From Xylocopa sonorina (lineage: Eukaryota; Arthropoda; Insecta; Hymenoptera; Apidae), in the NCBI RefSeq assembly GCF_050948175.1, contig NC_135194.1, forward strand, positions 6,688,033 through 6,752,032: DNA of 64,000 bases, read 5' to 3'. The first letter of the stretch is position 1. Each line of letters starts with the position of its first letter. The position numbers and the translations under genes are program-made. A model generated the notes under the pieces. It did not search any database. It was not told where the DNA came from and was given only the letters and a program-made list of their open reading frames with translations. Positions 26,337 through 36,403 of this stretch are shown one piece after another.

Positions 26337-27140
26337 TACGTTCGGAGATATACAGCGGAGGCTAACCGTTTTGTCCCGACCGACTGAATAATAAAACGTG
26401 GGGTCTTCGAAAGCCTCGTTTATTAGAGATTAAGACGTTTTGAGTAATTACGTAAATTTTTGCCACCTTCAACACAATGGTCTTTAGAATATTTAATTTC
26501 GACGACCTCAATAGCCATCGCCTGTTGTAAACGAGGTATACCTTAAGGGTTGGTCCAATATGTGCACGTAACGGGACATCATAATGGTACGAGGCTGAAA
26601 TGACCTTCGGAAAATTCCTAAAACTTCACCAAGAGACTTCAAAGGTTTCACGTCCGTGCAGATATCTTCCCACCCTCTTCAGACGAAGGCGCGCCTTAAA
26701 CGTACAAGAGGGTGTGGACGATACTCGAAAGGGGACACTGATTGGTAATTTGCATCGTTTCGGCAAATGCCAACAGTGTCCACCACTTGCACGATGGAGG
26801 GAGCAGCGGACGAGCTCTCAAAAACCTAGCGAGTCGATCAGTCAGATAGACGCAATCATCGGCTAACAACGAACGAACAACCTTTTATAAAAACGGTCAA
26901 ACTGTAAGAGAAACGTAAACGAACGAATATTCAATTAGAACAATATTAAGTTGGCGGACAACGTCGCGAGCAACCGCATTCGATCTGAGCCTTACGACCT
27001 CGGAGAAGAAATAACGACGCCAGAGTTCCGCGTAGTAGCACGCGACAGGTTTTCTGGGAAGAACTGCTTTTCGATGTTATTTAGCTTCCATTAAAAGATG
27101 CACACATGTCTAATCCACCATTATTGGAAATAACATCAAA
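26337..27140. other. GC-rich unassigned DNA, probably old transposon sequence
   Basis: About 800 bp with composition like the flanking elements and unlike the AT-rich host DNA. No protein motif recognised. TTTTATAAAAAC near 26883 resembles a TATA box in an LTR, but no second copy was found in the window. Confidence 0.4.
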
Positions 27141-27144
27141 GATG

Positions 27145-27467
27145 TGTAAGATGTTGAGGAAAATGGAGTAATAACTCGATGGCTTAACGTCTATTGGGCG
27201 TATTTATTAGTATCTCACCCGAAGGTTCGTACAGGAATGCCTTCTTAGGCCATTCGTATTAGCCTCGAGGACACCCTCAACGTATTTATTAGTGTCTCAC
27301 CCGAAGGTTCGTACAGGAATGCCTTCTTAATGCCTTCTTAAGGACACCCTCAACGTCATGGTTTATTCGTATGTTTAGGTAAGGCCCCGGGGAGGGGAGA
27401 TGCCGCAGGGAAATACACACGGCTCTCGTTGACCGCTCGTGCACCCCGTTACCCGATATTTCTTACA
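27145..27467 (-). repeat. 3' LTR of the Ty3-like element
   Basis: 323 bp, TGTAAGA...TCTTACA. It contains an internal duplication with period about 82 bp: the block starting TATTTATTAGT at 27201 is repeated from 27283. The other LTR has only one copy. The segment before the first block is shorter than in the other LTR. Confidence 0.8.
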
Positions 27468-27576
27468 TTCGGCCATACTGACGTTCAGGTCTGCCCTCAG
27501 ACTTTACATAATAAACTTAAACTACTGTCATCGTGTCACGATACCGTCGTATCATTGTGACCGATGATGGATACCA

Positions 27577-27851
27577 TCGTACCCTTATCTGGACGAGACG
27601 CACTTCGTACTTCTATCTGGCCACCACCCTGCTTGAGATACTCTTTGTATCCGTCTGGTTCGGTGTTTACCTTGATGGTATGCCATTGCACCCATCAACG
27701 GTTACCATCTAGGGTACGTCTCTTATCGGTACGAGATGCACTCTGCATTCCTTACTGGCCACCACCCTGCCTGAGACACACATCGTGTCCGTCTGGTTCG
27801 GTGTCAACCTAGATGGTATGCCGTGCATCCACCAACGAATGTTGCCTAGGG
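27577..27851 (-). repeat. Tandem direct repeat, two diverged ~137-bp units
   Basis: Units at 27577-27712 and 27713-27851 share CTGGCCACCACCCTGC, CCGTCTGGTTCGGTGT and GATGGTATGCC in the same order and spacing. They lie between the ORF stop and the 3' LTR of the element, in its 3' untranslated part. Confidence 0.8.
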
Positions 27852-28186
27852 TACATCTGTACCCATGCTGGGCACCTTGACACACCGTGTGTCGTGACGC
27901 ACGTTGCGTCCTCCTTCCCTGGCCGGTCATCTCCATCGGAACCGTCGTGGAAGGGTGTTGTTTCGTCCGTCCACCACAAAAGCCATCGCCTTCGCACGTC
28001 GGAACGTCTTGCCTGGTTGTCGGGCAAAACGGCTATTTGTTTGCCAAAGCCTTACGCCTCGGGCTTCTCTTTTCCTTCCTGCAAACACAATTGAAAATAC
28101 ATGAGATAATGTTCAATTTGCATAGCAGTGGACCTTTCTACCATAAACTACATTAAATAAAGGATATAATGGTCTAATCGCCGTGG

Positions 28187-29776
28187 TCATCCCCTTGGAT
28201 CGTAATCCATGGCTTGATCCAGTCGGCTGCAACGGTTCGCAGTCGTTTTGAGCCTTCCCTCAGATCTTCCACCTCGTACCGATTGTTGGGCAGTACCACT
28301 CTTATTCGAAACTCTTATTCGCAACTTGCGGCTACTCCCTGTCGAGGGTTCACTGGTCACTTGCACCAGCACCAACTCGTTCACGGTGTACCTGCGAGCT
28401 TCCCTTCGCGTCCGGTCATATCGCTCCTTCTGCATCTTCTGCTCATGAGAGATGTGTCGACTGATTTCTGCTCTCAACGTAGTCAGATCTAGTCGATCCA
28501 TTTCTTCCCGTACAGCATTCAATACGGTTCCTTCTGCCATTGTTTTCGCATCACACCCGATCAACGCTTTCATTGGTGTCGTGTTGATGCTCTTGTTGTG
28601 CATCATGTATTGATCCAGAACAACGAAGGAGTTTACGTTCGCGACTACATTTTGTATTTTTACCGTAACCGGCGCAACTCGGTTAATAACTACCGATTGA
28701 CCCGTGAATCCCTTTAATACCGTGTCGTCCACCAATTCGGTTTTAATAACTAATTTCTGGATGATACTTGCATGAATCAACGTGCATGCGCTTCCCGTGT
28801 CCACCAGACTTTCTACTTTGTGTCCGTTAACACATATATACATTTGGAAGATATTAGAATTATTGTGAATATATTGCGTGACATTTACCTCGTTTCTGGA
28901 ACAATCCTCTCGGCGGTGACCAAACTTGTGACATTCCGCACATTGAATCTTCGGTTTTCGACAGTCCTTCACCATGTGGCCCACCTTGCCACAGTTATAG
29001 CAACGACTTAACTTCGGTTGGTCCTTGTCAGCGGTCTTTGTTGCTCGGTCCGTTTTTATTTTCCTGTCTTCTTTTCTTCCGGGCATTTTCTCCATCGCGC
29101 ACATGGACGCATAAAGTTCGTTGGGATCTGCGTATTTCGCGGATCTCACCGTCCGGGCTAGTGTCTCGTCGGGGATCCCAAAGATGATCATATCCACGAT
29201 CTTCTCGTTGCTCAATTGGATGTCTAATCGCCGAATTAAATTCAGTTTTTGAAAACAATAATCTCCAAGCGATTGCCCCGGTTTCGCCTCGTATAAGTCT
29301 GCTTCTCGCAGCATCCGTGAGAATGGCATCGTTCGTCGAAATTGGGCGACTAAATATACCTTCGTTTCGGCCCACGTCATCGCGATACGTATCTTCGTGT
29401 CGTACCACTGACGAGCGTGTCCCTTCAGCCGGGTTGCGATTAGACGCATTATACTGGAGTCATCCCAGCCGTATTGTTTCGCGAGCTCGTCCACGTGGCG
29501 AACCCAGGTTTCGATCGCTATGTCCTCCTTCGCTGGGTCGTATACGGGGATGAGATTCTCATCGCCGTGGCGTATTTGTCCGGGCGATGTTGCGCGGGTG
29601 GCGGTGATATTCGTGGTTGCACTTTCCACGTGATGCTCGTTGCTCCGTCGGCTACGCGAGCGGGAATCGCGTCCTCGTGGGCTGCGCGAGCGCGAATCAG
29701 ATCTTCGCGAGCTGTGCGAACGCGATTTGGATGGTGAACGCGACCGTTGGAGAAACTTCTCCAACATTGTCTCCAA
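28187..29776 (-). CDS. gag-protease polyprotein fused to the pol C-terminus
   Basis: 529-codon uninterrupted ORF. Residues 1-50 are unusually rich in Arg-Ser dipeptides. About 75-235 is a retrotransposon capsid-like region (TWVRHVDELAKQYGW, ARQWYDTKI). Two CCHC zinc knuckles follow, C259-C272 (CYNCGKVGHMVKDC) and C279-C292 (CAECHKFGHRREDC). A retropepsin active site, LVDTGSACTLI, has DTG at 326-328. After about residue 415 the protease passes straight into a stretch with HEQKMQKERYDRTRREARRY and VNELVLVQV, matching the region that follows the integrase core in Ty3-type pol. Everything between protease and that tail is deleted without loss of frame. Capsid assembly and protease activity are plausible; reverse transcription would need another element. 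Confidence 0.88.
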   Translation of the reverse strand: METMLEKFLQRSRSPSKSRSHSSRRSDSRSRSPRGRDSRSRSRRSNEHHVESATTNITATRATSPGQIRHGDENLIPVYDPAKEDIAIETWVRHVDELAKQYGWDDSSIMRLIATRLKGHARQWYDTKIRIAMTWAETKVYLVAQFRRTMPFSRMLREADLYEAKPGQSLGDYCFQKLNLIRRLDIQLSNEKIVDMIIFGIPDETLARTVRSAKYADPNELYASMCAMEKMPGRKEDRKIKTDRATKTADKDQPKLSRCYNCGKVGHMVKDCRKPKIQCAECHKFGHRREDCSRNEVNVTQYIHNNSNIFQMYICVNGHKVESLVDTGSACTLIHASIIQKLVIKTELVDDTVLKGFTGQSVVINRVAPVTVKIQNVVANVNSFVVLDQYMMHNKSINTTPMKALIGCDAKTMAEGTVLNAVREEMDRLDLTTLRAEISRHISHEQKMQKERYDRTRREARRYTVNELVLVQVTSEPSTGSSRKLRIRVSNKSGTAQQSVRGGRSEGRLKTTANRCSRLDQAMDYDPRG

Positions 29777-29857
29777 TTTCCCAAGGCGCGCTTCGACAGA
29801 GGTGGTCCTCTTGTCGTCTCAAGCCATGCTTTCGCGGTTTAGCGATGCGCGATCCAT

Positions 29858-30157
29858 TGTAATAATTAGTGCACTATTTAACTTACTTAACTTCACAATG
29901 TCTTATCACGTACTACACTATGTCCGTCACAGTCACAGGGTTTATCCCGCCGTCTACTGGGCGTATTTATTAGTGTCTCAGCCGAAGGTTCGTACAGGAA
30001 TGCCTTTTTAGGCCATTCGTATTAGTCTCGAGGACACCCTCAACGTTATGACCCATTCGTATGTTTAGGCAAGGCCTCGGGGAGGGGTGATGCCGCAGGT
30101 AAATACACATGGCCCTCGTTGGCCGCCCGTGCACCCCGTTACCCGATATTTCTTACA
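29858..30157 (-). repeat. 5' LTR of the Ty3-like element
   Basis: About 300 bp, starts TGTAATAATT and ends GATATTTCTTACA on the plus strand. It is followed by the 4-bp duplication GATG and preceded by the putative primer-binding site. Confidence 0.8.
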
Positions 30158-30161
30158 GATG

Positions 30162-31269
30162 GAGCCTTATTACATGTTTGTATATGTTTTTTTGCTTGTT
30201 TTTTTGGAAGTCGGAGGTGTGGATTGGAAACTTGTGTATATTGCGCTTCCATTGTCGTTATATACAACATGTGGTCATCCAAGCGGTGGTAGTAATTGAA
30301 TTACTGCTAAAAATGTTTCAAACCGTCTTTTAATTATCTCTGAGTTCTAGTACTAGAATATAAGGCAATATTAATAACTTGTGTACCGGGAGCACTATCC
30401 CCTAGTACATAAGTTATTAAAAGTTAATCTAGCGGAGGCTTTATTTGGCACTGATCGATATTTATTTATAAATGGATCTGCTGTAATTAACAACATGGCA
30501 AGTTATTAGTTATACTGAATTATGTGCAGATGACGAAATCTCCAACAATCCATTTCTTGCATCCTCGGCTTCTTTCGAAAGGATTCCAATTAGCACAAGC
30601 AAATTTTCAAGTATCTGTGTACTGTTGACTAATATTTTATGTTCAGTGACGGGTATATAGTATATGCAAACGAGACATATCACAACAATCACAGGCAATA
30701 CATGACTCAATGCAGTTATCTTTGCATGTCAACAATCAATAAGTTCATGTTTCTTAAGTGTCGCTACTGCCACTGCCGAACACTTCTAACACAGTGCTTC
30801 CAGACGTCGTAACATCGCAACTCTACATAACACTTATATTCTGTTGCTACTACAATCAAGCATTTAATAATATCTCATTACGGGAAGCACTCATAAGTGC
30901 ACTCTTCCATGGGCAGCAGCGTTCCCAAATGTTCCGCAACAGTATCCGCGAGCACTGTTCAAACAGTAACAATGCTGGCAAGCATGTTACAACAGGCGTC
31001 GCTCTTAAACCCACCTTCCAGCAGGCAGTATCAAACGTCGTCCTTTGAAGAATACTGAAAGTCCATGGCCCCACTGTTATCCATGATAGAGGTCTCCTTC
31101 GAACCCATAATGTTACTCTACAGGGTGAGGCAGTAACTATTGGCACCTCAGATATCTTCGAAACTATAAGTTTCACAGAAATTTTTGCTGATATAAAATT
31201 ACAGAGTACGAAGGTCATCCGTTGATGAAAATAGTTTTTTTATAAGTGGAGACACCTTCATTTTTTTAA
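30162..31269. other. Unassigned DNA with one strong hairpin
   Basis: A hairpin at 30371-30420 pairs TTAATAACTTGTGTAC with GTACATAAGTTATTAA (15 of 16 positions) around an 18-base loop. The GC-richer block 30850-31220 has overlapping ORFs on both strands but no family I recognise; it is probably old mobile DNA. Confidence 0.4.
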
Positions 31270-31716
31270 ATGGATCGGTATGTTTTTGCTTCCATATTAC
31301 GGTCCTACTGTGCATTTGTATTACCCAGCAATACTTTTACATTGGGAGAAGACCGTTTTAGTCTTGATTCTTCGTCAGCTGTAAGGATTTTTATTATACA
31401 AATAGATAGATAAACGCTGGGCAAAATTTATAGATAGCTTAACCTGTCGGTAGGACAGGTATAGTTTGGACTCACGCAAGAGTCTTCCCGACCCGTATAA
31501 ATCTGAATGCCAATAGGCACATTCCAGGGAACCACATGGAGGTCTGATGCGAAGCTAAGGTGAGAGATGTTAGTCTTGACTTGGATACTAGTACCGGCAA
31601 GCTGGCCAGACATCTGCGACCGCGTATAGTGGTTTACAGTACACCTCGTCCCTAACGGATATAGAGTACTATCGTTAAACTAGCTCCGGGAGGGAGTACG
31701 AGTCTGCTTCCACGCC
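31270..31716 (-). repeat. Repeat B, copy 1 (inverted relative to copies 2 and 3)
   Basis: Reverse complement matches 33585-34260 in order: TAGTACTCTATATCCGTTAG, GTCTGGCCAGCTTGCCGGTA, GCTTCGCATCAGAC, TTCAGAT, the GACTCTTGCGTGAGTCC segment and CCTTACAGC. It sits just past the 3' end of the broken gag gene, forming with copy 2 an inverted pair around it. Confidence 0.8.
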
Positions 31717-31792
31717 ATTAAGGTATACAGAATTAGGCCCCCCATCTATTCGCGACCGAACACCAGACTTCTGGAGTAAGCAGAAAAAAACC

Positions 31793-33054
31793 CTAGTGCT
31801 TACGGCCTTGAGCGCGTTGTTTTATCCGTTGTTTGGTACAAAAATACGATTCCTCGCGTCCCTTTTTTGAGCAAAACTCGCAACTAACGGACTTCTTTGC
31901 AGGTTGGTCATTTGATAGTGGTCCCGCTTTGTCGAATAATGTCCTGCGTTTTTTGGGATGACTATGTTGGAAGCGCCCTACTTCTTCGTATAAGTAATGG
32001 CATTTGTTTACGTCGAATGCAGGATGTTTGAGAGTACGTTTCGCGTTTCCTACGTCGCCTTTTTTCTCCTTCATTGGTTTGACAAATTGCGCTGTTTCAA
32101 TAATCAAATCAGCAGTCGTTTTGTAATTGCCATTCATCAATGCTTGGCGAATATTTTGGTCGACGATAATGCTCATGATCAGCTCAACCAACTCCGCGAG
32201 TCTAAAATCGACGCACGTTTGGTTGAGACATATGCGAGTTCCGTCCATGTGTCTTCAACGTAGGACTTCGCGGACTCGCTCGTATAATTTATTGCGCGAA
32301 GCAGCCGTTCGTGGAGATTTTTCTTCGAAGATTGTCTTGAAATTTTGTCCATATTTGCGGAATGTATTTCCATTTCCTGTACCAGTTTTTCGCTGGATCT
32401 GACAAGACATGTGTAGCAATACACATAGCTTTGGTTGAAGGTGAAGCACGTTGCTTCGGATTATTGTGAGTATGGGAGAGAAAAGAAAGGAAGAAAAAGA
32501 AAGAAGAACGTTTCATCCTGAGCTCACTAATGGATTCATCAGCAGGGCTACCTAACAGACTCTGTCTTACACGCGGGGATGCTAGGGACAGACTGGGAAA
32601 TTGTACATATAGGAACAGAGACGGAGATGTGCACTTGTGGGACGTGGGTATTGCTGTCCCTCTAGTGGCAGGTGTTAGAAGCTCGCCACAAAGGCTGACG
32701 TTTGTCGTAATTTCCCCTACAAGATCACAACACACAGTCGCATATTCGCCAAAGTCACAACTACTCAACTCAGGCATAGTCCTCATTAAGGAGTAAGAAG
32801 CATCCGCGAGAGTACTAGTTGTACTAGTCGCGATATTGTTCATTTTCAAAAAAACTTACTGAACAATTTCCTTGATAGCGAATTCCACGGTGGACCGACT
32901 CTTCGTGTTCAACATCGTGTTTCAGTTCGTGCAAAATACGTGCGTAAGCGGAAAAGGATCCCAGTATCCCACTTTTGATATCAAAAATTACTCTATTTTT
33001 TTGCGCGTGTGGTTCGCTCTGAGGTTCAGGAGTAAGTGTCAAGGGGTTCATCAT
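31793..33054 (-). pseudogene. Broken retrotransposon gag gene interrupted by a solo LTR
   Basis: N-terminal piece starts at 33054 (MMNPLTLTPEPQSE). The middle piece near 32400-32300 has SDPAKNWYRKWK and LLRAINYTSESAKSYVE, typical of insect gag proteins. The C-terminal piece 31793-32248 has LMNGNYKTTADLI, then two degraded zinc-knuckle regions, KCHYLYEE and CEFCSKKGREESYFC. In the second the expected His is Arg, and the first has lost its second Cys and His. Several frameshifts separate the pieces. A 249-bp solo LTR with AAGG duplications sits inside (32442-32690). No protease, reverse transcriptase or recombinase is present. Confidence 0.75.
32442..32690 (-). mobile_element. Solo LTR family A, copy 1
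   Basis: TGAAGC...CCACA on the plus strand, flanked by perfect 4-bp duplications AAGG (32438-32441, 32691-32694). It is inserted in the gag pseudogene. This is the most diverged full-length copy. The family reads TGTGGC...GCTTCA in the opposite orientation. Confidence 0.85.
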
Positions 33055-33071
33055 GGTCCTCTTACCAAAAG

Positions 33072-33240
33072 GTTCGTCATCTTCCCTACTTCGTATCCTT
33101 TGAGAACATACTTATTGCTCTACATGTACTTTGTAGCACCATGACGTCGGGTCCTCGGACACGAGGCAACGTTTTGACGATCGGTAATGGAAATCTATCC
33201 GATTCTTTAAGCATAACCAACATCCACGACTCCTAGAACT
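33072..33240 (-). repeat. Repeat X: leader upstream of the gag pseudogene
   Basis: Matches 38991-39167 (shared: TCCGATTCTTTAA, GTAGCA then CATGACGT, GGGTC, and CTAGAACTCGT). In gag sense it is immediately upstream of the gag start, so it is likely the 5' untranslated leader. In both loci it is adjacent to repeat B in the same relative orientation. Confidence 0.7.
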
Positions 33241-33584
33241 CGTAGCATTATCCTGCATCTGCTCGCAGTTAACTGCTTCCGTTGAACGTTTCCTCTCCCT
33301 CACGATTACGTTTTCGTTTCTTTCAAAATTCTATCTTTTCTTTACAGCAGGGTCATAATGTGCATGCACGCGAGCATGCAGTGGGTCTACCTCCCCCAAG
33401 TCCCCGTAGGTGCTCTAGCAGCCGATTTGGAACTTTGTTCCGATCGAGCGTTGGGGTAGCTGAAGGGCCCACACCGTGGAAAGATAATTGCCGCAAGACA
33501 TTGCTGTTGGGTTTTTCTTTGCCCGCTCCAGTAGACTGATATTCGTTCCAAATGGATGGGAGCGTGAAAGCAGACTTAGTGGCG

Positions 33585-34590
33585 TGAAAGCAGACTAGTA
33601 TTGCCTCCCGAGGCTAGATTAATGATAGTACTCTATATCCGTTAGGGGTGAGGTGCAGTGTAAATCACTATATGCGGTCGCAGGTGTCTGGCCAGCTTGC
33701 CGGTACTAGTATCCAAGACGCAGTCAAGGCTAACATCTCTCACCTTAGCTTCGCATCAGACTTCCATGTGATTCCCCTGAAATGTGCCTACGGGCATTCA
33801 GATTGATGCGGTTCGCAGAGACTTGTGGCGGCCTTTCGACACTCGCCACTAGAGGGACAGCACCGTTTACACTTTCCTGAAAGTACCCGGTGACCCATCC
33901 TTTCCAATATATAGAAGTTCTGACCTGTCCCTAATATCCCAGCATCTAAGGCAGGGCCTGCTAGGTAGCCTTACTGATGGTGGCCCAGGACGAAACTTTC
34001 TTCCCCTCTCTTTTCCTTCCTTCTTTCCTTCTCCATATTTACAGCAAACTGAAGCAACGTCGCTTCAGACTCTTGCTTGAGTCCGAACCATCTCGGACCA
34101 CGGTCTTTTTTTATCGAATTGGCTGAGACAGGTTGGACAATCTATAAATTCTGCCCAGTGTTATTTTTAAAAAAACTTACTTTTTATTTTTATATTTTGT
34201 ATAACAAAAATCCTTACAGCCGACGAAGAGTCAAGTTTAAAAAGGTTTTCTCCAAGTGCTAAAGTATTGATGGCAACATAAACGATGCATAGCCTGATAA
34301 GTTTTATAATTCAAGTGACGGAAATGTGGTTCATGTCCCAGGCCCTTCCGGAAGCTCTCCTGGTTCTCAGGGGAGTAGGGCTGGGTTATATCGTGCGTAT
34401 GCCTGAACGGGACGGAAGCAGGCTTGCGTCTTTGGGTTAAGTTTAATGCTCTGTATTCGTTACTTCAGTCCGATGTCGGACATAGATCCTCGGTATCAGC
34501 ATTCCGAGCCTCTTGATAAGGAGGCCGATGACCAAGGGTATAATAACCCTGATATGTATGATATCCTTTTGCAAGGATCGACGTTAAATT
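33585..34590 (+). repeat. Repeat B, copy 2, interrupted by a solo LTR
   Basis: Direct match to 35755-36370 and inverted match to 31270-31716. The segment GCAGAGACT|TCTTGCTTGAG, joined across the solo LTR at 33824-34067, aligns with uninterrupted sequence in copies 1 and 3. The tail 34465-34590 (GGCCGATGACCAAGGGTATA) matches 39215-39345. The end of the unit (near 34415) resembles its own head near 33583, suggesting the unit itself was once repeated. Confidence 0.75.
33824..34067 (+). mobile_element. Solo LTR family A, copy 2
   Basis: TGTGGCGGCC...GCTTCA, 244 bp, with 4-bp duplications GACT on both sides (33820-33823, 34068-34071). Inserted in repeat B copy 2; repeat B copies 1 and 3 preserve the empty site. 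The central hairpin is partly deleted here. Confidence 0.9.
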
Positions 34591-35408
34591 AATAAATTAA
34601 TTTTACAATAAAATTAAAGAATATACTTCCTACTACAGCTTTAACTAGTCTGACAAAGAAACATATTTGGTAGCACTTTTAATATGTGCACTTATTGTTC
34701 TCCGATAACTCACGCCAAATGATCCGAAATAGCGAAGTGTGCGACTTTATCCCTTCATCCTTCGCCTCATGCAATATAAAACAAAAAATAAGAACGAATC
34801 TCTGACTTTTGGTTTCTTTACTATCAAATAAGTTTATTTTTGGTCAAAATCTAGACTTGACTTTTTTTCACCTAGAGTGGGCAACCGACACTGTGGCGGT
34901 GGTGCTTGTGTCAGTGGTCTTGCAATCAACAATGTTAGGCGGCACTCGCACAGGTTGAGATGGGTGAGTAACCGCTCAGTATGAGCGTTTTTTTGTGACA
35001 TAGTCATGACCATTGAGTATGTAACACTTTTGGGTGGTGCATTTAACTAATTGGGAGTATTTGAAACTCGTAGAACAAAATTCCTTTTAGCTAGTAGAGC
35101 CAAAGATTGAGTTTTGAGTATTATACGCTAAATCCGATCTGAAGTAAAAATGATAATAGTGATACTAACTCCAGAACAGGAACTTGTGCAGTAGTTTAAA
35201 AGCTACCCCAACATCTATTGGTTGTAGACGAAAGTCTCGATACGTCAAGAGCCGACAGGTGTGTGTTATTAAGAAGCTTAGCAAATGTAGATGATAATAA
35301 TCCTTAGTTTCGTCTTCATATTCTGAATGCAATTCTTCTCTTATGCGGGATTAGGCGGACCAATCAGCTAGCCAAGCAACTTCCTTCTCGATTCATTGTC
35401 ATTTAGTA
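34591..35408. other. Unassigned DNA between repeat copies
   Basis: No ORF or family recognised; composition intermediate between host and transposon DNA. Probably decayed mobile sequence. Confidence 0.4.
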
Positions 35409-35660
35409 TGTGGCGGCCTTTCGACACTCGCCACTAGAGAGACAGCACCATTTACACTTTCCTGAAAGTACCCGATGACCCATCCTTTCCAATATATAGA
35501 AGTTCTGACCTGTCCCTAATATCCCAGCGTCTAAGGCAGGGCCTGCTAGGTAGCCTTAGTGATGAGTCCATTAGCAGGCCCAGGACGAAACGTTCTTCCC
35601 CTCTCTTTTCCTTCCTTCTTTCCTCTTCTATTCTACAGCAAACCGAAGCATGCCGCTTCA
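35409..35660 (+). mobile_element. Solo LTR family A, copy 3
   Basis: 252 bp, TGTGGCGGCC...CCGCTTCA. Flanks AGTA and AGTT match at three of four bases. Contains the central inverted repeat (GGGCCTGCTAG... TTAGCAGGCCC with one mismatch). Confidence 0.85.
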
Positions 35661-35754
35661 AGTTTCTATGATATCAAGACGACGTACTTCTCCGTTTTAG
35701 ACAGATGTTCTTGATTTTTCCAACCGGAACTCATTGGTATTGATCAGAGCGACA

Positions 35755-36370
35755 TCAGTATTATAAGGTGGGCGGGGTGCACCCTAAAGTACTATACACG
35801 GTCGTAGGTGTCGGATCGGCCCGGCGGTCTAATATCCGAGACTGGAGATAGTCAAGGTGACTAAGTCACAAGGTGGTGACACGTCAAGTCTGGCCTCTCT
35901 CGCCTTGGCCTCGTATCAGACATCCACGTGTTCCCTGGAATGTGCCTACGAGCATTCAGATTGATACGGATTGGGGAGACTGTTGCGTGAGTTCGATCCA
36001 TCTCGGACCATGGTCTCCTTTTATCAAATATGGACGAGACAGGTTGGGTAATCCCATAAATTTTACTCAAACGTTATCCATCAAATTCGTAGAACAAGAT
36101 TCCTTACAGCCGACAAAGAGTCAGATTAAAAAGGTCTTCTTCTCTAGGCTAAAGTGTTGATAGAAGGCATAATCAGTGCATGGGCGGATGAATTGAGAGA
36201 TGACTGATTTAAATGACGAAAATGTGGTGTATGTTCCTAGCCCCTATCGGAAGCTTTGGTCAGCCGGGCGGTAGCTAGGAAGTTTATTGCGTTTGCCTTA
36301 AGGCGTGCAAGCAGACTCGCGCCCGCTCCCAAGGCTGGGTTTATAATAATCAGTATTATAAGGAGTCTGA
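35755..36370 (+). repeat. Repeat B, copy 3 (uninterrupted)
   Basis: Parallels 33600-34440: AATGTGCCTACGAGCATTCA, CCATCTCGGACCA, GACAGGTTGG, CCTTACAGCCGAC, AAAGAGTCA. Serves as the empty-site reference for the insertion in copy 2. ATCAGTATTATAAGG occurs at both ends (35755 and 36345), so this copy looks like one full repeat unit of about 590 bp. Confidence 0.75.
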
Positions 36371-36403
36371 GATGTTCACTTCGTTGTTTAACATCATCGC
36401 CAT

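Larger units (their letters stand above)
27145..30157 (-). mobile_element. Internally deleted LTR retrotransposon (Ty3/gypsy-like), complete with both LTRs
   Basis: The left and right LTRs begin TGTAA and end TTTCTTACA and share long identity, including GCGTATTTATTAGT and the segment ending GATATTTCTTACA. The element is flanked by a 4-bp duplication GATG (27141-27144, 30158-30161). Coding sense is minus. Just inside the 5' LTR (right side) the minus strand reads ATGGATCGCGCATCGC, whose TGG start suits a tRNA primer-binding site. The only ORF is gag-protease fused to the pol C-terminus, so reverse transcriptase, RNase H and the integrase core are missing and the element is non-autonomous. No clear polypurine tract precedes the 3' LTR. 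Confidence 0.88.

Noticed and set aside
29028..30011. Several ORFs on both strands over the gag-protease region
   Set aside because: They are other frames of the 529-codon ORF, whose zinc knuckles and DTG active site identify the true frame.
32289..32849. 186-codon minus-strand ORF read as one protein
   Set aside because: It runs through a solo LTR with AAGG duplications; the product is a chance fusion of gag, LTR and gag in another frame.
33824..35660. Copies 2 and 3 of the solo LTR as the two LTRs of one element
   Set aside because: Each has its own flanking bases (GACT against AGTA/AGTT), and repeat B copies show copy 2 is an isolated insertion.
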